This document shows positions 32,287-41,738 of a DNA stretch of 59,097 nucleotides, in pieces. The notes beneath the pieces were generated by a model. The model was not told where the DNA came from. It searched no databases and worked only from the letters and a program-made list of their open reading frames with translations. Origin of the DNA: CAIJXO01 sp964485905 (GTDB taxonomy: Bacteria > Patescibacteriota > Minisyncoccia > Phycocordibacterales > GWA1-40-21); NCBI GenBank assembly GCA_964485905.1, contig CAZAJY010000001.1:1-59097 (forward strand). Reading direction: 5' to 3'. Numbering within the stretch: position 1 is the first letter of the stretch; each line of letters begins with the position of its first letter. The position numbers and the translations under genes were made by a program.

Positions 32287-33686
32287 TTACAAACAATTTA
32301 AAAAATAAAAAACAAAGTGGTTATATCCTGATTCAGGTAATTGTTTTTGCCGCCATCTCTGTTTATATCTTAGGGGCTTTAGTGGGCTGGGCAGTAATCA
32401 ATATTAAAGCTTCTGGACAAAATTTCAATCGCGAACAGGCTTTACAAATTGCTGAAGCTGGAATTGATTATTATCGTTGGCATTTAGCTCATGCGCCAAC
32501 AGATTTTCAAGATGGTATGGCTACTTCTGGTCCTTATATTCATGATTTTAATGATAAAAATGGAAATACTATTGGTACTTTTACTTTAAATATCACTCCA
32601 CCAAGTCTGGGTTCAACTTTAGTTACAATCGAGTCTGTTGGAAAAGTAAACGCTAATCCAAATATTTCTCGAAAAATAAAGGCCCAATTGGCCAAACCAT
32701 CAATGGCTAAATATGCTGTCGCGGCTAATGCTGATATGCGTTTTGGCGCCGGTACGGAAATTTTTGGCCCAGTCCACTCTAATGGTGGAATTCGTTTTGA
32801 TGGCTTAGCTCATAATATTGTGTCTAGTAATAAAACTACTTATACCGACCCTGATGACCACACCAATGAATATGCTGTCTATACAACGTTAAGCCCCCGA
32901 GACCCTTCACCACCTACCCCTCTATCAGAAAGACCAGATGTTTTTATAGCTGGACGACAATTTCCACTTCCACTAGTTGATTTTAGTGGTATTACCGCTG
33001 ATTTGGCTATAATGAAAACTGATGCCATAGCCAATGGTTTTTGGCGGTCAGGTTCAGACAAAAGTGGTTATCATCTAACTTTAAAAAATAATAATACTTT
33101 TGATTTAAAAAAGGTAAAAAAACTTATTTCTGATTGTTCTGGTACGGCCTGGAGTATTGACACGGAAGATTCTGGTGATAATTATCCTATGCCGAATAAT
33201 GGAATAATCTTTTTGGAAGATAATGTTTGGGTGGATGGACAAATAAATGGAGCTCGTCTGACAATTGTGGCTGCGGTTTTGCCGTATGAAATTGCCACTA
33301 GCAAAAATATCACCATTAATAATGATTTGCTTTATACTAATTATGATGGTACTGATGTTATTGGTTTAATTGCTCAAAATAATATTAATGTAGGCCTTCG
33401 TAGTGAGGATGATTTAAAAATTGATGCTGCTTTAATTGCCCAAAAAGGCCGAGTAGGAAGATTTTATTATACTAGTGGTTGTTCCTCCACTTATTATAAA
33501 AGGCAAACGATTACTCTTTATGGAATGATTGGCACAGCCTTACGTTACGGTTTTGCATTTACAGACGGTACTGGTTATCAAATTCGTAACTTAAATTATG
33601 ATGCTAATCTGCTTTACGCTCCACCACCCAGTTTCCCATTAACTTCTGATCAATATGTTACTCTGTCTTGGGAGGAAGTGAAATAA
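32283..33686 (+). CDS. PilX-like pilus protein
   Basis: A 467-residue protein starting in an ATGA overlap with the previous gene, so coupled translation is likely. The N-terminus has a degenerate prepilin-like helix (KKQSGYILIQVIVFAAISVYILGALVGW) and AGIDYYRWHL as in PilX/PilV proteins. The large C-terminal part (PVHSNGGIRFDG, VDGQINGARLTIVAA) looks like a beta-helical surface domain. It completes a three-gene minor pilin operon. Confidence 0.7.
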   Translation: MITNNLKNKKQSGYILIQVIVFAAISVYILGALVGWAVINIKASGQNFNREQALQIAEAGIDYYRWHLAHAPTDFQDGMATSGPYIHDFNDKNGNTIGTFTLNITPPSLGSTLVTIESVGKVNANPNISRKIKAQLAKPSMAKYAVAANADMRFGAGTEIFGPVHSNGGIRFDGLAHNIVSSNKTTYTDPDDHTNEYAVYTTLSPRDPSPPTPLSERPDVFIAGRQFPLPLVDFSGITADLAIMKTDAIANGFWRSGSDKSGYHLTLKNNNTFDLKKVKKLISDCSGTAWSIDTEDSGDNYPMPNNGIIFLEDNVWVDGQINGARLTIVAAVLPYEIATSKNITINNDLLYTNYDGTDVIGLIAQNNINVGLRSEDDLKIDAALIAQKGRVGRFYYTSGCSSTYYKRQTITLYGMIGTALRYGFAFTDGTGYQIRNLNYDANLLYAPPPSFPLTSDQYVTLSWEEVK

Positions 33687-33690
33687 TCTT

Positions 33691-33735
33691 CATTTCTCTT
33701 CCCCTCCTTAGTTAAGGAGGGGCTAGGGGCGGTTG
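33691..33735. repeat. Palindromic intergenic repeat, copy 5
   Basis: CCCCTCCTTAGTTAAGGAGGGG (33701-33722) followed by CTAGGGGCGGTTGTG, between the convergent PilX-like and pilC genes. The palindrome may also serve as a transcription barrier. Confidence 0.85.
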
Positions 33736-33737
33736 TG

Positions 33738-34955
33738 TTAAATATTATCCATCACGGAGTAGATGGGGGTGACCATGGAGAGAGCGAAAAAACCGACAGC
33801 GGCGCCGATAATGACCATTAAGACAGGTTCAATAATAGTAGATAAATCTTTGGTCCTTTCTTCTACATCATTTTCATAGAAAACCGCCACCTCACCGAGC
33901 ATAGATGCCATATTTCCCGTCTCCTCTCCCACACTCATCATTTCACCAACAAAAGTTGGATATAAATCGGGGTTCCTCATAAAAACACTGGAAATATTTT
34001 CTCCTTTTTCTACAATGGTCGCCGCCTCCTCTAAAATCTGACGATAATAATAATTATTAACAATGCCCTTAGTAATAGCGATTGACTGTGCAACAGGCAC
34101 CCTGGCCATTAACAAAGATGAAAGTGTCCGAGCAACGCGTGCGGCATTAGCTTCCTTAATTAAATCTGCGATCAACGGTAATTTAATAACTATTTTATCT
34201 CGGGTCCTTTTACCAAGAGAGGTTTTAAGAGAAAAATATAGGCCAAAAGAGATAGCCAGGATAATTAAAATCGTCAAAAACCAATGACCAGTAAGAAAAT
34301 CACTAATAAAAATAATTAATTTGGTACTGGCGGGCAATTCTGTATTTAATTCCCTAAAAGTTTCCACAATTCCCGGAACCACAAAAATAAACATTAAAAT
34401 TCCGACCACAATCATAACAGAAATAATTACAGCTGGATAAATCATTGCACCCTTAACCTTTTTTTGTAAACGATAAGTTTTATCCATTTGCAAAGCCACA
34501 TTTGCCAAGGCGTCAGATAGACCACCGCTTTCCTCGCCCGCTTTTGCCATAGAAACAAAAAGGTTGGAGAAGATATTAGGGTAAATTTTTAAAGCCTCAC
34601 TTAAGGTTTTACCTTTTTTAATTTCCAAATTAATTCCCTCCACTATGGACTTAAAACGTGGGCCATTACTTTGCCGTTCAATAACCGTCAGAGCCCGACT
34701 TAAAGATAAACCGGCTTTCATCATGGCCGATAAATTCCTGGCAAAAGCAATTTTCTGGGCCATGGATACTCGATTTAAAAAACCAAACGAATTCAAAAAA
34801 TAATTTTGCCACTTCGCTTTATTTAATTCTTCCGCCGAAATTAGCATACTACCTTCAGCCTTAAGTTCATTATATAGACTAAATTTGTTTTGCGACTCCA
34901 AAACTCCCTCATAACGCTGACCATTATTTTTTATCGCTTTAAATTTTAATTTCAT
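33738..34955 (-). CDS. pilC: Type IV pilus inner-membrane platform protein
   Basis: A 405-residue PilC/GspF protein that anchors the assembly ATPase. Two repeated cytoplasmic domains begin at FARNLSAMMKAGLSLSRAL and VARTLSSLLMARVPVAQSI, with membrane helices near residues 170-195, 220-240 and 375-395. It starts 1 bp after pilB on the same strand. Confidence 0.93.
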   Translation of the reverse strand: MKLKFKAIKNNGQRYEGVLESQNKFSLYNELKAEGSMLISAEELNKAKWQNYFLNSFGFLNRVSMAQKIAFARNLSAMMKAGLSLSRALTVIERQSNGPRFKSIVEGINLEIKKGKTLSEALKIYPNIFSNLFVSMAKAGEESGGLSDALANVALQMDKTYRLQKKVKGAMIYPAVIISVMIVVGILMFIFVVPGIVETFRELNTELPASTKLIIFISDFLTGHWFLTILIILAISFGLYFSLKTSLGKRTRDKIVIKLPLIADLIKEANAARVARTLSSLLMARVPVAQSIAITKGIVNNYYYRQILEEAATIVEKGENISSVFMRNPDLYPTFVGEMMSVGEETGNMASMLGEVAVFYENDVEERTKDLSTIIEPVLMVIIGAAVGFFALSMVTPIYSVMDNI

Positions 34956-34956
34956 A

Positions 34957-36732
34957 TTATTCGGAAATAACTCTTAGGACTTCCTCAATTGTAGTAATAC
35001 CTTGTGCCGCTTTGAAAATTCCGTCTTCAATCATCGTCATCATCCCCTCTTTTTTAGCCTGTTCATTAATAACGTTATCTGGTTCGCCACGTACGACCAA
35101 ATCTTTAATCGCCTGAGACATTTTCATAACTTCATTAATACATACTCGCCCACTATAACCATCTTTCGCTTCGGCTGATTCTTTTGGTTTATAAAATGGG
35201 ATTGTTTCTAGAGTTTCTTTATCCCCAATAATTTTTTCTTTTTTCAAAAATTTTAATACGCTGTCTAGATCAATCGCCTTTGACAAAGATCCAATTTCTG
35301 ACTTTGATAAGAAATATTTTTCTTTATTTCCATGTAAACGTCTAATTAATCTTTGGGCGATAACTACTTTTGTAGTAGAGACAATTAAAAAAGGCTCAAT
35401 TTTCATATCAATTAAGCGAGGCATGGCACCAGCTGCTGAATTAGTGTGCAAAGTAGAAAGCACCAAATGACCAGTTAAAGCCGCATTGATCGCTAAAGAA
35501 GCTGTTTCATTATCTCGAATTTCACCAACCATAATAATGTCTGGATCTTGTCGAACAAGAGAACGAAGGCCGTTAGCAAAAGTAAAACCAATTTCTGGCT
35601 TAACCTGTGTTTGATTTATTCTATCCATTTGATATTCCACTGGATCCTCAATGGTAGAAATATTTACATTTGCCGTATTCAAAAGATCTAATAGTGTATA
35701 CAGGGTTGTAGTTTTACCAGAACCGGTGGGACCAGTCGTTAAAATCATACCAGTAGTTTGTTTGATTGCTTCATGCAAAATTTCCAGAGCTTCCCCATGA
35801 AAGCCCATTGCTTCTAAAGTAAATCCTGAAGCATTTTCCCGCAATAAACGCATGACGGCTTTCTCTCCAAAGTAAGTTGGTAAAATAGATACGCGGAAAG
35901 AAACATTCTCATCGGCTACCTCAACTTTAAATCTCCCGTCTTGTGGCAAACGCTTCTCATCTAATTTCAAATTAGCTAAGACTTTAATTCGGGCGATAAT
36001 GCTAGACGCAACACTTTTTGGTAAAACCATAGCATCATGCAGGATACCATCAATACGATAACGAATTAATAATTCATTTTCCAAAACTTCAATATGAATA
36101 TCGGAAGCATTTTGTAAAATTGCGTGTTTGAGTAAAGTATCCAGAATTCTCACCACGGGTAAATCCTCGGCCATCTTTTTTAAATCTTCCCCAGCTTGAT
36201 TCATCATTCCCGTATTACTTCCACCACGACCCTCAATCAAATTTTTTAGAGCGGTCGCATCTTTTTGAATAATATCTCCAAACTCAGCACGTAAACTTTT
36301 TTGATATTGCAACAAAGCGCTTTTAATTGATTCACTGTCAGTTAAGCGTGGTAAAATCTTTAATCCGACTTTCTTTTTAATAAATTCGATGGATGATAAA
36401 TCTTTAGTATCTAACATCGCTACCTCCAAAGTATCCCCGACTCTTCTAAAAGCTATGGCATTATTTTTCCTTGCTACCGGCTCTGGGATTAAAGCTAAAA
36501 CATCAGCATCAATTTTTTGATCTTTCAAACTAACAAAGGGAATACCAAGCACATATGCTTCAGCGCGACGAAAATCGTTTTCGCTAATTTTGCCATTATT
36601 AATTAGAACGTGACCAGCTGTTAATTTTCCCTTACTTTTTAATGCCTCGGCAATGGCTCCATTATAATCAGCTTCCGTAATTAAACCGGAGTCCAATAAA
36701 AATTCTTTTAATTGCTTTTCTTGAACGATCAT
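34957..36732 (-). CDS. pilB: Type IV pilus assembly ATPase
   Basis: A 591-residue GspE/PilB ATPase powering pilus extension. It has an N-terminal MshEN-like domain (LLDSGLITEADYN), Asp-box segments, Walker A TTGPTGSGKTTTLYTLLD near residue 330, and the Walker B/His-box region PDIIMVGEIRDNETA and LVLSTLHTNSAAGA. The tetracysteine zinc module common in this family is absent; only GYSGRVCINEVM remains. A PilT retraction ATPase is not in the window. Confidence 0.93.
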   Translation of the reverse strand: MIVQEKQLKEFLLDSGLITEADYNGAIAEALKSKGKLTAGHVLINNGKISENDFRRAEAYVLGIPFVSLKDQKIDADVLALIPEPVARKNNAIAFRRVGDTLEVAMLDTKDLSSIEFIKKKVGLKILPRLTDSESIKSALLQYQKSLRAEFGDIIQKDATALKNLIEGRGGSNTGMMNQAGEDLKKMAEDLPVVRILDTLLKHAILQNASDIHIEVLENELLIRYRIDGILHDAMVLPKSVASSIIARIKVLANLKLDEKRLPQDGRFKVEVADENVSFRVSILPTYFGEKAVMRLLRENASGFTLEAMGFHGEALEILHEAIKQTTGMILTTGPTGSGKTTTLYTLLDLLNTANVNISTIEDPVEYQMDRINQTQVKPEIGFTFANGLRSLVRQDPDIIMVGEIRDNETASLAINAALTGHLVLSTLHTNSAAGAMPRLIDMKIEPFLIVSTTKVVIAQRLIRRLHGNKEKYFLSKSEIGSLSKAIDLDSVLKFLKKEKIIGDKETLETIPFYKPKESAEAKDGYSGRVCINEVMKMSQAIKDLVVRGEPDNVINEQAKKEGMMTMIEDGIFKAAQGITTIEEVLRVISE

Positions 36733-36745
36733 TTGCTTTACCTGT

Positions 36746-37006
36746 CTAAATTTTAGCTGATAAGGTTTGTAATAATGTTTTTCTTAAATAACTTCTACCC
36801 CAACCAGTCTTTAAATATTGTTCTCTTGCAAAAGCGTCATGCTTATTTATAAACCCTTCATAATATATCAAAACAAGCGGGGTTCTTTTTGCAGTCGCTA
36901 CTACCTTTTTAGAATTATGCATTACAAACCTTCTCTTTAAGTCGTTAGTACAACCAGTATATAACCATGAATCTTTTTTACTTCGTAATACGTAGACGTA
37001 ATGCAT
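36746..37006 (-). CDS. GIY-YIG domain nuclease
   Basis: An 86-residue single-domain protein of the UPF0213 type. YVYVLRSKKDSWLYTGCTNDLKRR and AFAREQYLKTGWGRSYLRK are the conserved parts; the Tyr, Arg and Glu of the fold are present. Its substrate is unknown. Such genes occur as mobile single ORFs; here it lies between pilB and a secreted-protein gene. Confidence 0.85.
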   Translation of the reverse strand: MHYVYVLRSKKDSWLYTGCTNDLKRRFVMHNSKKVVATAKRTPLVLIYYEGFINKHDAFAREQYLKTGWGRSYLRKTLLQTLSAKI

Positions 37007-37058
37007 ACTTCAGCTAAAACTTTGACAGGTTAATTATACCGCAAATTCTTTTTGATTA

Positions 37059-38945
37059 CTATATCTCCTGAGATCCTCCCCCAGTTTGAACAATAGTTAT
37101 AGTACCGGTACAAGTACCGTATTTATTAGCACTAAGATCCGTCTGTTTAAAAGTAATATTTTTTACCCCGACCGTCGTAAAGATTTTAGGCCAAGGGTTA
37201 TTGCCGGAAACAAAGTCTCCATCATTCACGGACCATGAATTTACGCAAGTTGGACAAAGTGAAGAAGTCTCTGCGGTTAAATTAACCATAGTATTTACAT
37301 TCACCGGACTAGAAAGATCAGAACTTATTGCAGTACAATCAAGCTCAGGATTGTGCTCGGGGTCAATTGGCTTTAAAACGAAACAAGAAACATCATCGGT
37401 GATTATCGTATCATCAGAACCAAGACAATCCCAAATATAAGTTGTGTCTGTTTCTGCTGGATTTGCCGGTGTTCCAGGGGAACAAGTGTTCCGGCCAGAG
37501 TCACAAACTCCGTTAAATTCTTCATCACAATCTCCTATACAAACACCACAATTGTCAGTGCAAGTCTCTCCACCGTTAGTTACTGATCCATAACAATTAA
37601 CAGAAGTAGTAGCTGTCCCAGAAGTAACTAAAACAGTAGCTTGCTTAGTACCGGTGGCCACATAGGTCTTTGCTAAAGAATCACCTGTTCCACTTAATCC
37701 ATCAGTTCCGCTCCAAGAATAAGTCGGTGTAACCGTTCCACCAGTAGACGTCGCGATCCAATTCACGGTATATGGAGGATCATTAACTGGATTGGGGGTA
37801 CCGTAACAAGAAGCGGTGAGATCTTCTTCCTCTTCACAAGTATCTTTGTAAAAATCCATTTCATCGATCCTCCAACGAATTGCTGGCGCCGGCACAACAG
37901 CAAGAGAACTAACGGTGATATTAGAAATCATTTTAGGGTTTGGTAGATTTATTTCTATTGGCGCACTTTGACCTGGCCCTCGATAAATCTCTGTACCGTC
38001 AGAAGTAGTTACCTTCATTAACGGGGGATAATCTTGACCTGCACCATGTTTAATAACTACTTTTGATATTTTTTGAGGAGTATTAAAAGTAAAAGAAACA
38101 TCACACAACTTTGAATCTCCTATATTATTACATCCTCCCTCAGCACAGCATTTACTGCTCCAACCTCTCAATGTATCACCATCTATAGCACAACAAGGTA
38201 AAGTCTTCCCGACCGAAGAGGTATAGCAAGCGTAAGACTGATCCGGAGATGGGCAGGTACCTCCTGAATTGGAAAAATATGGGGTGATTAATTCTAAACT
38301 CTTTGTAATCGGGACTTGACTACAACTTGATTCGCAAGAAACTGAACATGGGCCACCACAATCAATTCCAGTTTCACCTTGATTCTGAATACCATCAACG
38401 CAAGAGAGGCAACCTTCATCAATTTGTCCGTTACAATTATCATCAATTCCATTACGACAAACTTCTGAAGGATTTTTGCAAGTCCAATATCTAACAGAGC
38501 CATTATCACAATATCGTCTTTCTAGACCAGAGACTTTATTTGGATCAGCGACCGTATTTGTTCCGGGCTTAAAACAGGCCCCACCTTTTTCTGGTATTAT
38601 CTCAGCATTATTTCGACACTGACCAATTGTGGGTGCAACCATTTCAGTAACACCAGCAAGACCACACTCTGCACTATTTCCAATATCATCTTCTGAATGA
38701 TCAAATTTACTATTATAATTAATATCAACAGATTTGGTACAATTTCGAACGAGATCAGGAGTTGCTGGGCAAATTGATAAATCACTAAAATTAAGAGCTG
38801 TGGCTTCTTGGATTCCATTACTATCATTACAAATACTCCAATCTTTAACACTGACCGGACATGATTCGGCCGAAACATCGGTGGCCATTGATAAAGCTGA
38901 AACAATTAAGATAAAACCAAATAAAAATAATGATAATTTTTTCAT
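37059..38945 (-). CDS. Large Cys-rich secreted protein
   Basis: A 628-residue exported protein from ATG 38945. A signal peptide (KKLSLFLFGFILIVSALSMATDVSAES) starts it. The segment CRNGIDDNCNGQIDEGC is the MopE-like putative metal-binding motif; GIDCGGPC follows. The middle region (about 240-390) looks like a discoidin-type beta domain (WRIDEMDFYKDTC at its end). A PKD/Ig-like domain (TPTYSWSGTDGLSG) and another Cys-rich part follow. Many cysteine pairs suggest an extracytoplasmic, disulphide-stabilised protein. Function unknown; probably cell-surface, near pilus genes. Confidence 0.65.
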   Translation of the reverse strand: MKKLSLFLFGFILIVSALSMATDVSAESCPVSVKDWSICNDSNGIQEATALNFSDLSICPATPDLVRNCTKSVDINYNSKFDHSEDDIGNSAECGLAGVTEMVAPTIGQCRNNAEIIPEKGGACFKPGTNTVADPNKVSGLERRYCDNGSVRYWTCKNPSEVCRNGIDDNCNGQIDEGCLSCVDGIQNQGETGIDCGGPCSVSCESSCSQVPITKSLELITPYFSNSGGTCPSPDQSYACYTSSVGKTLPCCAIDGDTLRGWSSKCCAEGGCNNIGDSKLCDVSFTFNTPQKISKVVIKHGAGQDYPPLMKVTTSDGTEIYRGPGQSAPIEINLPNPKMISNITVSSLAVVPAPAIRWRIDEMDFYKDTCEEEEDLTASCYGTPNPVNDPPYTVNWIATSTGGTVTPTYSWSGTDGLSGTGDSLAKTYVATGTKQATVLVTSGTATTSVNCYGSVTNGGETCTDNCGVCIGDCDEEFNGVCDSGRNTCSPGTPANPAETDTTYIWDCLGSDDTIITDDVSCFVLKPIDPEHNPELDCTAISSDLSSPVNVNTMVNLTAETSSLCPTCVNSWSVNDGDFVSGNNPWPKIFTTVGVKNITFKQTDLSANKYGTCTGTITIVQTGGGSQEI

Positions 38946-38949
38946 TTTT

Positions 38950-39321
38950 TTAATTAATAATTGAATCTGGTAAAGATTGACCTTTATGTTGTTCAATAAA
39001 ATTATTACGATCTTGAATTAAGTTAAGACAATTTTCTTTAGTGCTCGTCGCGATAATTTGACTACAAAGTGTCGGGTCAAAGGTCTTTGGGATTTGATTG
39101 TAAATAATCATATCTTTTAAAATGATCTGACAACTTTTAATTTTTACCTCTTCGTTCAAACAATCACAACTATCAATTTTGCCAGAGGCAATGACTGATT
39201 CAATATTTAAATATGGATCGCAAATCTTGGGTTCTTTATTTACCAACCAATAAGACACAGATACAGCAATTAAAACTAAACACATAACGATTAAACTGAT
39301 CCACAGAATTTTCTTATTCAT
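38950..39321 (-). CDS. Small membrane-anchored protein
   Basis: A 123-residue protein with one N-terminal membrane helix (residues 4-27) and a short extracytoplasmic domain with six cysteines (ICDPYL, SCDCLNE, SCQIIL, LCSQII, NCLNLI). I do not recognise the family. It lies 4 bp upstream of the Cys-rich secreted protein on the same strand, so both probably act together outside the membrane. Confidence 0.6.
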   Translation of the reverse strand: MNKKILWISLIVMCLVLIAVSVSYWLVNKEPKICDPYLNIESVIASGKIDSCDCLNEEVKIKSCQIILKDMIIYNQIPKTFDPTLCSQIIATSTKENCLNLIQDRNNFIEQHKGQSLPDSIIN

Positions 39322-39429
39322 TTTTTTAATAAAATTAGATTAATAAATTTACCCGGTAAAGTTTTTATTTAATAAAAATTTTTATGGGTAGCTTTTTAGC
39401 TTAGATTAATTATACCACATACAAGCTTG

Positions 39430-39472
39430 ACCCGGTAGTAGATCTTGTGGATAACAAGATTCACTACCGGGT
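39430..39472. repeat. Long hairpin with DnaA box before nusA promoter
   Basis: Ten-bp arms ACCCGGTAGT (39430-39439) and ACTACCGGGT (39463-39472), then inner arms ATCTTGT (39442-39448) and ACAAGAT (39454-39460). The loop region contains TGTGGATAA, a perfect DnaA box on the minus strand (39446-39454). The right arm touches the -35 of the nusA promoter. Confidence 0.75.
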
Positions 39473-39499
39473 TGACAGCAAGTAAAGATTTGCTATACT
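39472..39499 (+). promoter_or_regulatory. Strong promoter before nusA
   Basis: TTGACA (39472-39477), 16-bp spacer, and TGCTATACT with the -10 at 39494-39499. The start would be near 39506, 10 bp before a terminator hairpin. A second TATAAT lies at 39555-39560 beyond the terminator. Confidence 0.8.
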
Positions 39500-39515
39500 C
39501 CTTGATAAGGATGTT

Positions 39516-39543
39516 GGTTCGCTTGAAAGCGAACCCTTTTTAT
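39516..39543 (+). terminator. Attenuator-like terminator in the nusA leader
   Basis: Stem GGTTCGCTT / AAGCGAACC (39516-39524, 39527-39535) followed by a C and TTTTT. It lies between the strong promoter and nusA, so most transcripts would end within about 40 nt unless read through. Confidence 0.8.
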
Positions 39544-39571
39544 TAAAAAATCGTTATAATTAAATAATATC

Positions 39572-40717
39572 ATGGTTGACTTAAAGGTTCTCAATGCAGT
39601 TTTAGAACAATTAGAGCAAGAAAGGGGTATTCCTAGAGAAAAAATGCTAGAGGCTATTGGCTTATCTTTAGCAACCGCTTATAAGAAAGAGTATGGCAAA
39701 AGAGGCCAGATTATTCGGGCTAAATTTGATTTAAATAGTGGTAAAACTGAATTTGAACAAGTAAAAGAAGTCGTAGAAAAAGATAAAGTCGTGATGAGAG
39801 AGGAAGGAGAAATAGAAGATAAAAAAGAAGGAAAAGAAAATGTAGAAGATGAAGTAATTTATTTTAATCCCGAACATCATATTTTTCTTGAAGATGCGAA
39901 GAAAATTAAGAAAAATGTCGAAGCCGGTGAAGAAATTGTCTTTCCGCTAGAAACTAAAGACGATTTTAGCCGAATTGCCGCTCAAACAGCTAAACAAGTC
40001 ATCATTCAAAAATTACGCGAGGCTGAAAAGGTATCGGTCTTTAGTGAATATGGTAAAAAAGAAGGTGAAATCGTTACTGGAACAGTTCAAAGAATGGAAC
40101 GTGGAAATATTTTTATTGATATGGGCCGAGCAACCGCAATTTTACCTTATGAAGAGCAAATCCCCGGTGAAAAATATAAACAAGGAGAGAGAGTGCGTGC
40201 TTATCTTTATCGAGTAGAAGAAACCCCGAAAGGAATCTTTCTTAAACTATCACGTTCTCATCCAAAATTTTTGGAAGAATTATTTAAAATTGAAGCACCA
40301 GAAATGGCTAGTGGCACAGTGTTGATGAAAGCTGTCGCGCGTGAAGCAGGATCTCGTTCAAAAGTCGCAGTCCAATCAATTGATGATCATATTGATCCAG
40401 TCGGTTCCCTCGTTGGACAAAGGGGCGTACGTGTCGCCACGGTTATGAGTGAATTAGGTGGAGAAAAAATTGATATTATTGAATGGTCTGATGATCAGAA
40501 AAGATTTATTGAAGATGCTCTGTCTCCCGCTAAGGTTTTAAGCATTGAAACAGAAGACCTAGAAAAGAAGGCTGTTGTTGAAGTATCACCAGACCAACAG
40601 TCCTTAGCTATCGGTAAAGGAGGCCAGAATGTTCGTCTGGCTGCCAAATTAACCGGTTGGAAGATAGACATCCATTCAACTGATATATCTACAGTGGAAG
40701 AGAAAGTCGAGGATTAA
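39572..40717 (+). CDS. nusA: Transcription factor NusA
   Basis: A 381-residue RNA polymerase pausing and termination factor. The N-terminal domain begins DLKVLNAVLEQLEQERGIPREKMLEAIGLSLATAYKKEY in type. An S1 domain follows (GEIVTGTVQRMERGNIFIDMGRA), then KH domains with GQRGVRVATVMSELGGEKIDI and the AIGKGGQNVRLAAKLTGWKIDI signature. The acidic C-terminal repeats of proteobacteria are absent. An attenuator-like leader precedes it. Confidence 0.95.
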   Translation: MVDLKVLNAVLEQLEQERGIPREKMLEAIGLSLATAYKKEYGKRGQIIRAKFDLNSGKTEFEQVKEVVEKDKVVMREEGEIEDKKEGKENVEDEVIYFNPEHHIFLEDAKKIKKNVEAGEEIVFPLETKDDFSRIAAQTAKQVIIQKLREAEKVSVFSEYGKKEGEIVTGTVQRMERGNIFIDMGRATAILPYEEQIPGEKYKQGERVRAYLYRVEETPKGIFLKLSRSHPKFLEELFKIEAPEMASGTVLMKAVAREAGSRSKVAVQSIDDHIDPVGSLVGQRGVRVATVMSELGGEKIDIIEWSDDQKRFIEDALSPAKVLSIETEDLEKKAVVEVSPDQQSLAIGKGGQNVRLAAKLTGWKIDIHSTDISTVEEKVED

Positions 40718-40756
40718 GTTTAAGCTATCTTAGCTTTTACTTCATATAAGATGTAT

Positions 40757-40795
40757 AATAAACACTAGAGATAGTCTCTCTAGTGTTTATTATTT
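40757..40795 (+). terminator. Intrinsic terminator after nusA
   Basis: Perfect 15-bp stem AATAAACACTAGAGA / TCTCTAGTGTTTATT with a 5-nt loop, then ATTTTATT. It separates nusA from the secreted protein gene. Confidence 0.85.
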
Positions 40796-40816
40796 TATTA
40801 AATAATTAAAAAAATT

Positions 40817-41458
40817 ATGAAAAAACAAATATTTATTGGCGTCATCGTGTTATCATTAATTATTCCAATTTTATCTTCAGCTAAAGCTGATGTGGCTCAA
40901 ACAGAAAATAAGGGAATTAAAATAGAGAATCGCGAGCAAAAAATGGAAAATATTATGGTTCGAGCTAGTACAACACAGTTACAGTTGGAAAATAGAGAAA
41001 ATATTATGGAAAGGATACGAGCTAGAATTGCTTCCTCAACGGCATCAACATCTGGGAAAAAAATGGAGCAATATAATGTAAGATTACAAAAACAATATGA
41101 GCAAAGAGAAAGAGCTAGAGAAAGATTACTGGGAAAAGAAACAAAGATAATAGAAACGATCGGGAAAATTGCTGATAAAATAGCCGAAAGAATAAATATT
41201 TTAGAAGCAAAGGGATTAGATATGGCAGTAGCTAGTGCTAAGTTAATTGAGGCTGATACAAAAATTGCTGAATTAACAAACGAAGCAAATGATTTAAGCT
41301 CTCTATTAGAAACTGAGATAACTGAAGAAAATAAAGAAACTTTATTCCAAGAGATTAGAGCGTCTCAAGTGATAATTAGAGATTTAGCTAGGGCAACTCA
41401 TGCCTTATTGGTCGACACAATAAAAGAGATAACAAAAGTATTACCAAAAAATAATTAA
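40817..41458 (+). CDS. Secreted coiled-coil protein
   Basis: A 213-residue protein with an N-terminal signal-like helix (QIFIGVIVLSLIIPILSSAKAD) followed almost entirely by charged helix rich in Arg, Glu and Gln (RENIMERIRARIASS, EQRERARERLLGKE). It is probably an extracytoplasmic coiled coil. Family not recognised. The next two genes encode membrane proteins 8 bp apart on the same strand. Confidence 0.6.
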   Translation: MKKQIFIGVIVLSLIIPILSSAKADVAQTENKGIKIENREQKMENIMVRASTTQLQLENRENIMERIRARIASSTASTSGKKMEQYNVRLQKQYEQRERARERLLGKETKIIETIGKIADKIAERINILEAKGLDMAVASAKLIEADTKIAELTNEANDLSSLLETEITEENKETLFQEIRASQVIIRDLARATHALLVDTIKEITKVLPKNN

Positions 41459-41466
41459 TTAAATTT

Positions 41467-41730
41467 ATGGAAAACGAAACAATAAATACAACTAATAATT
41501 TACCAACCGAATCAAAATCAAGTGGTTGGGGTGCACTTATCGGAGTTATTATTATCATTATTCTCTTAATTGCTGGTGGCTGGTATTTTATTAGTAATAG
41601 AGTTGAAAAAATACAAGAACAAAAGGAGGCTAATGAAGTTTTAGATGTCAGTACTGGCTCTTCAACAGAAGTTGAAGATATTCAATCTGACTTAGATAAT
41701 CTTAATCTAGACGCTTTGAACTTGGAATAA
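41467..41730 (+). CDS. Small single-pass membrane protein
   Basis: An 87-residue protein with one central membrane helix (WGALIGVIIIIILLIAGGWYFI) and an acidic C-terminal tail (DIQSDLDNLNLDAL). Family not recognised. It is probably co-transcribed with the coiled-coil gene before it. Confidence 0.6.
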   Translation: MENETINTTNNLPTESKSSGWGALIGVIIIIILLIAGGWYFISNRVEKIQEQKEANEVLDVSTGSSTEVEDIQSDLDNLNLDALNLE

Positions 41731-41738
41731 ATTCTACC

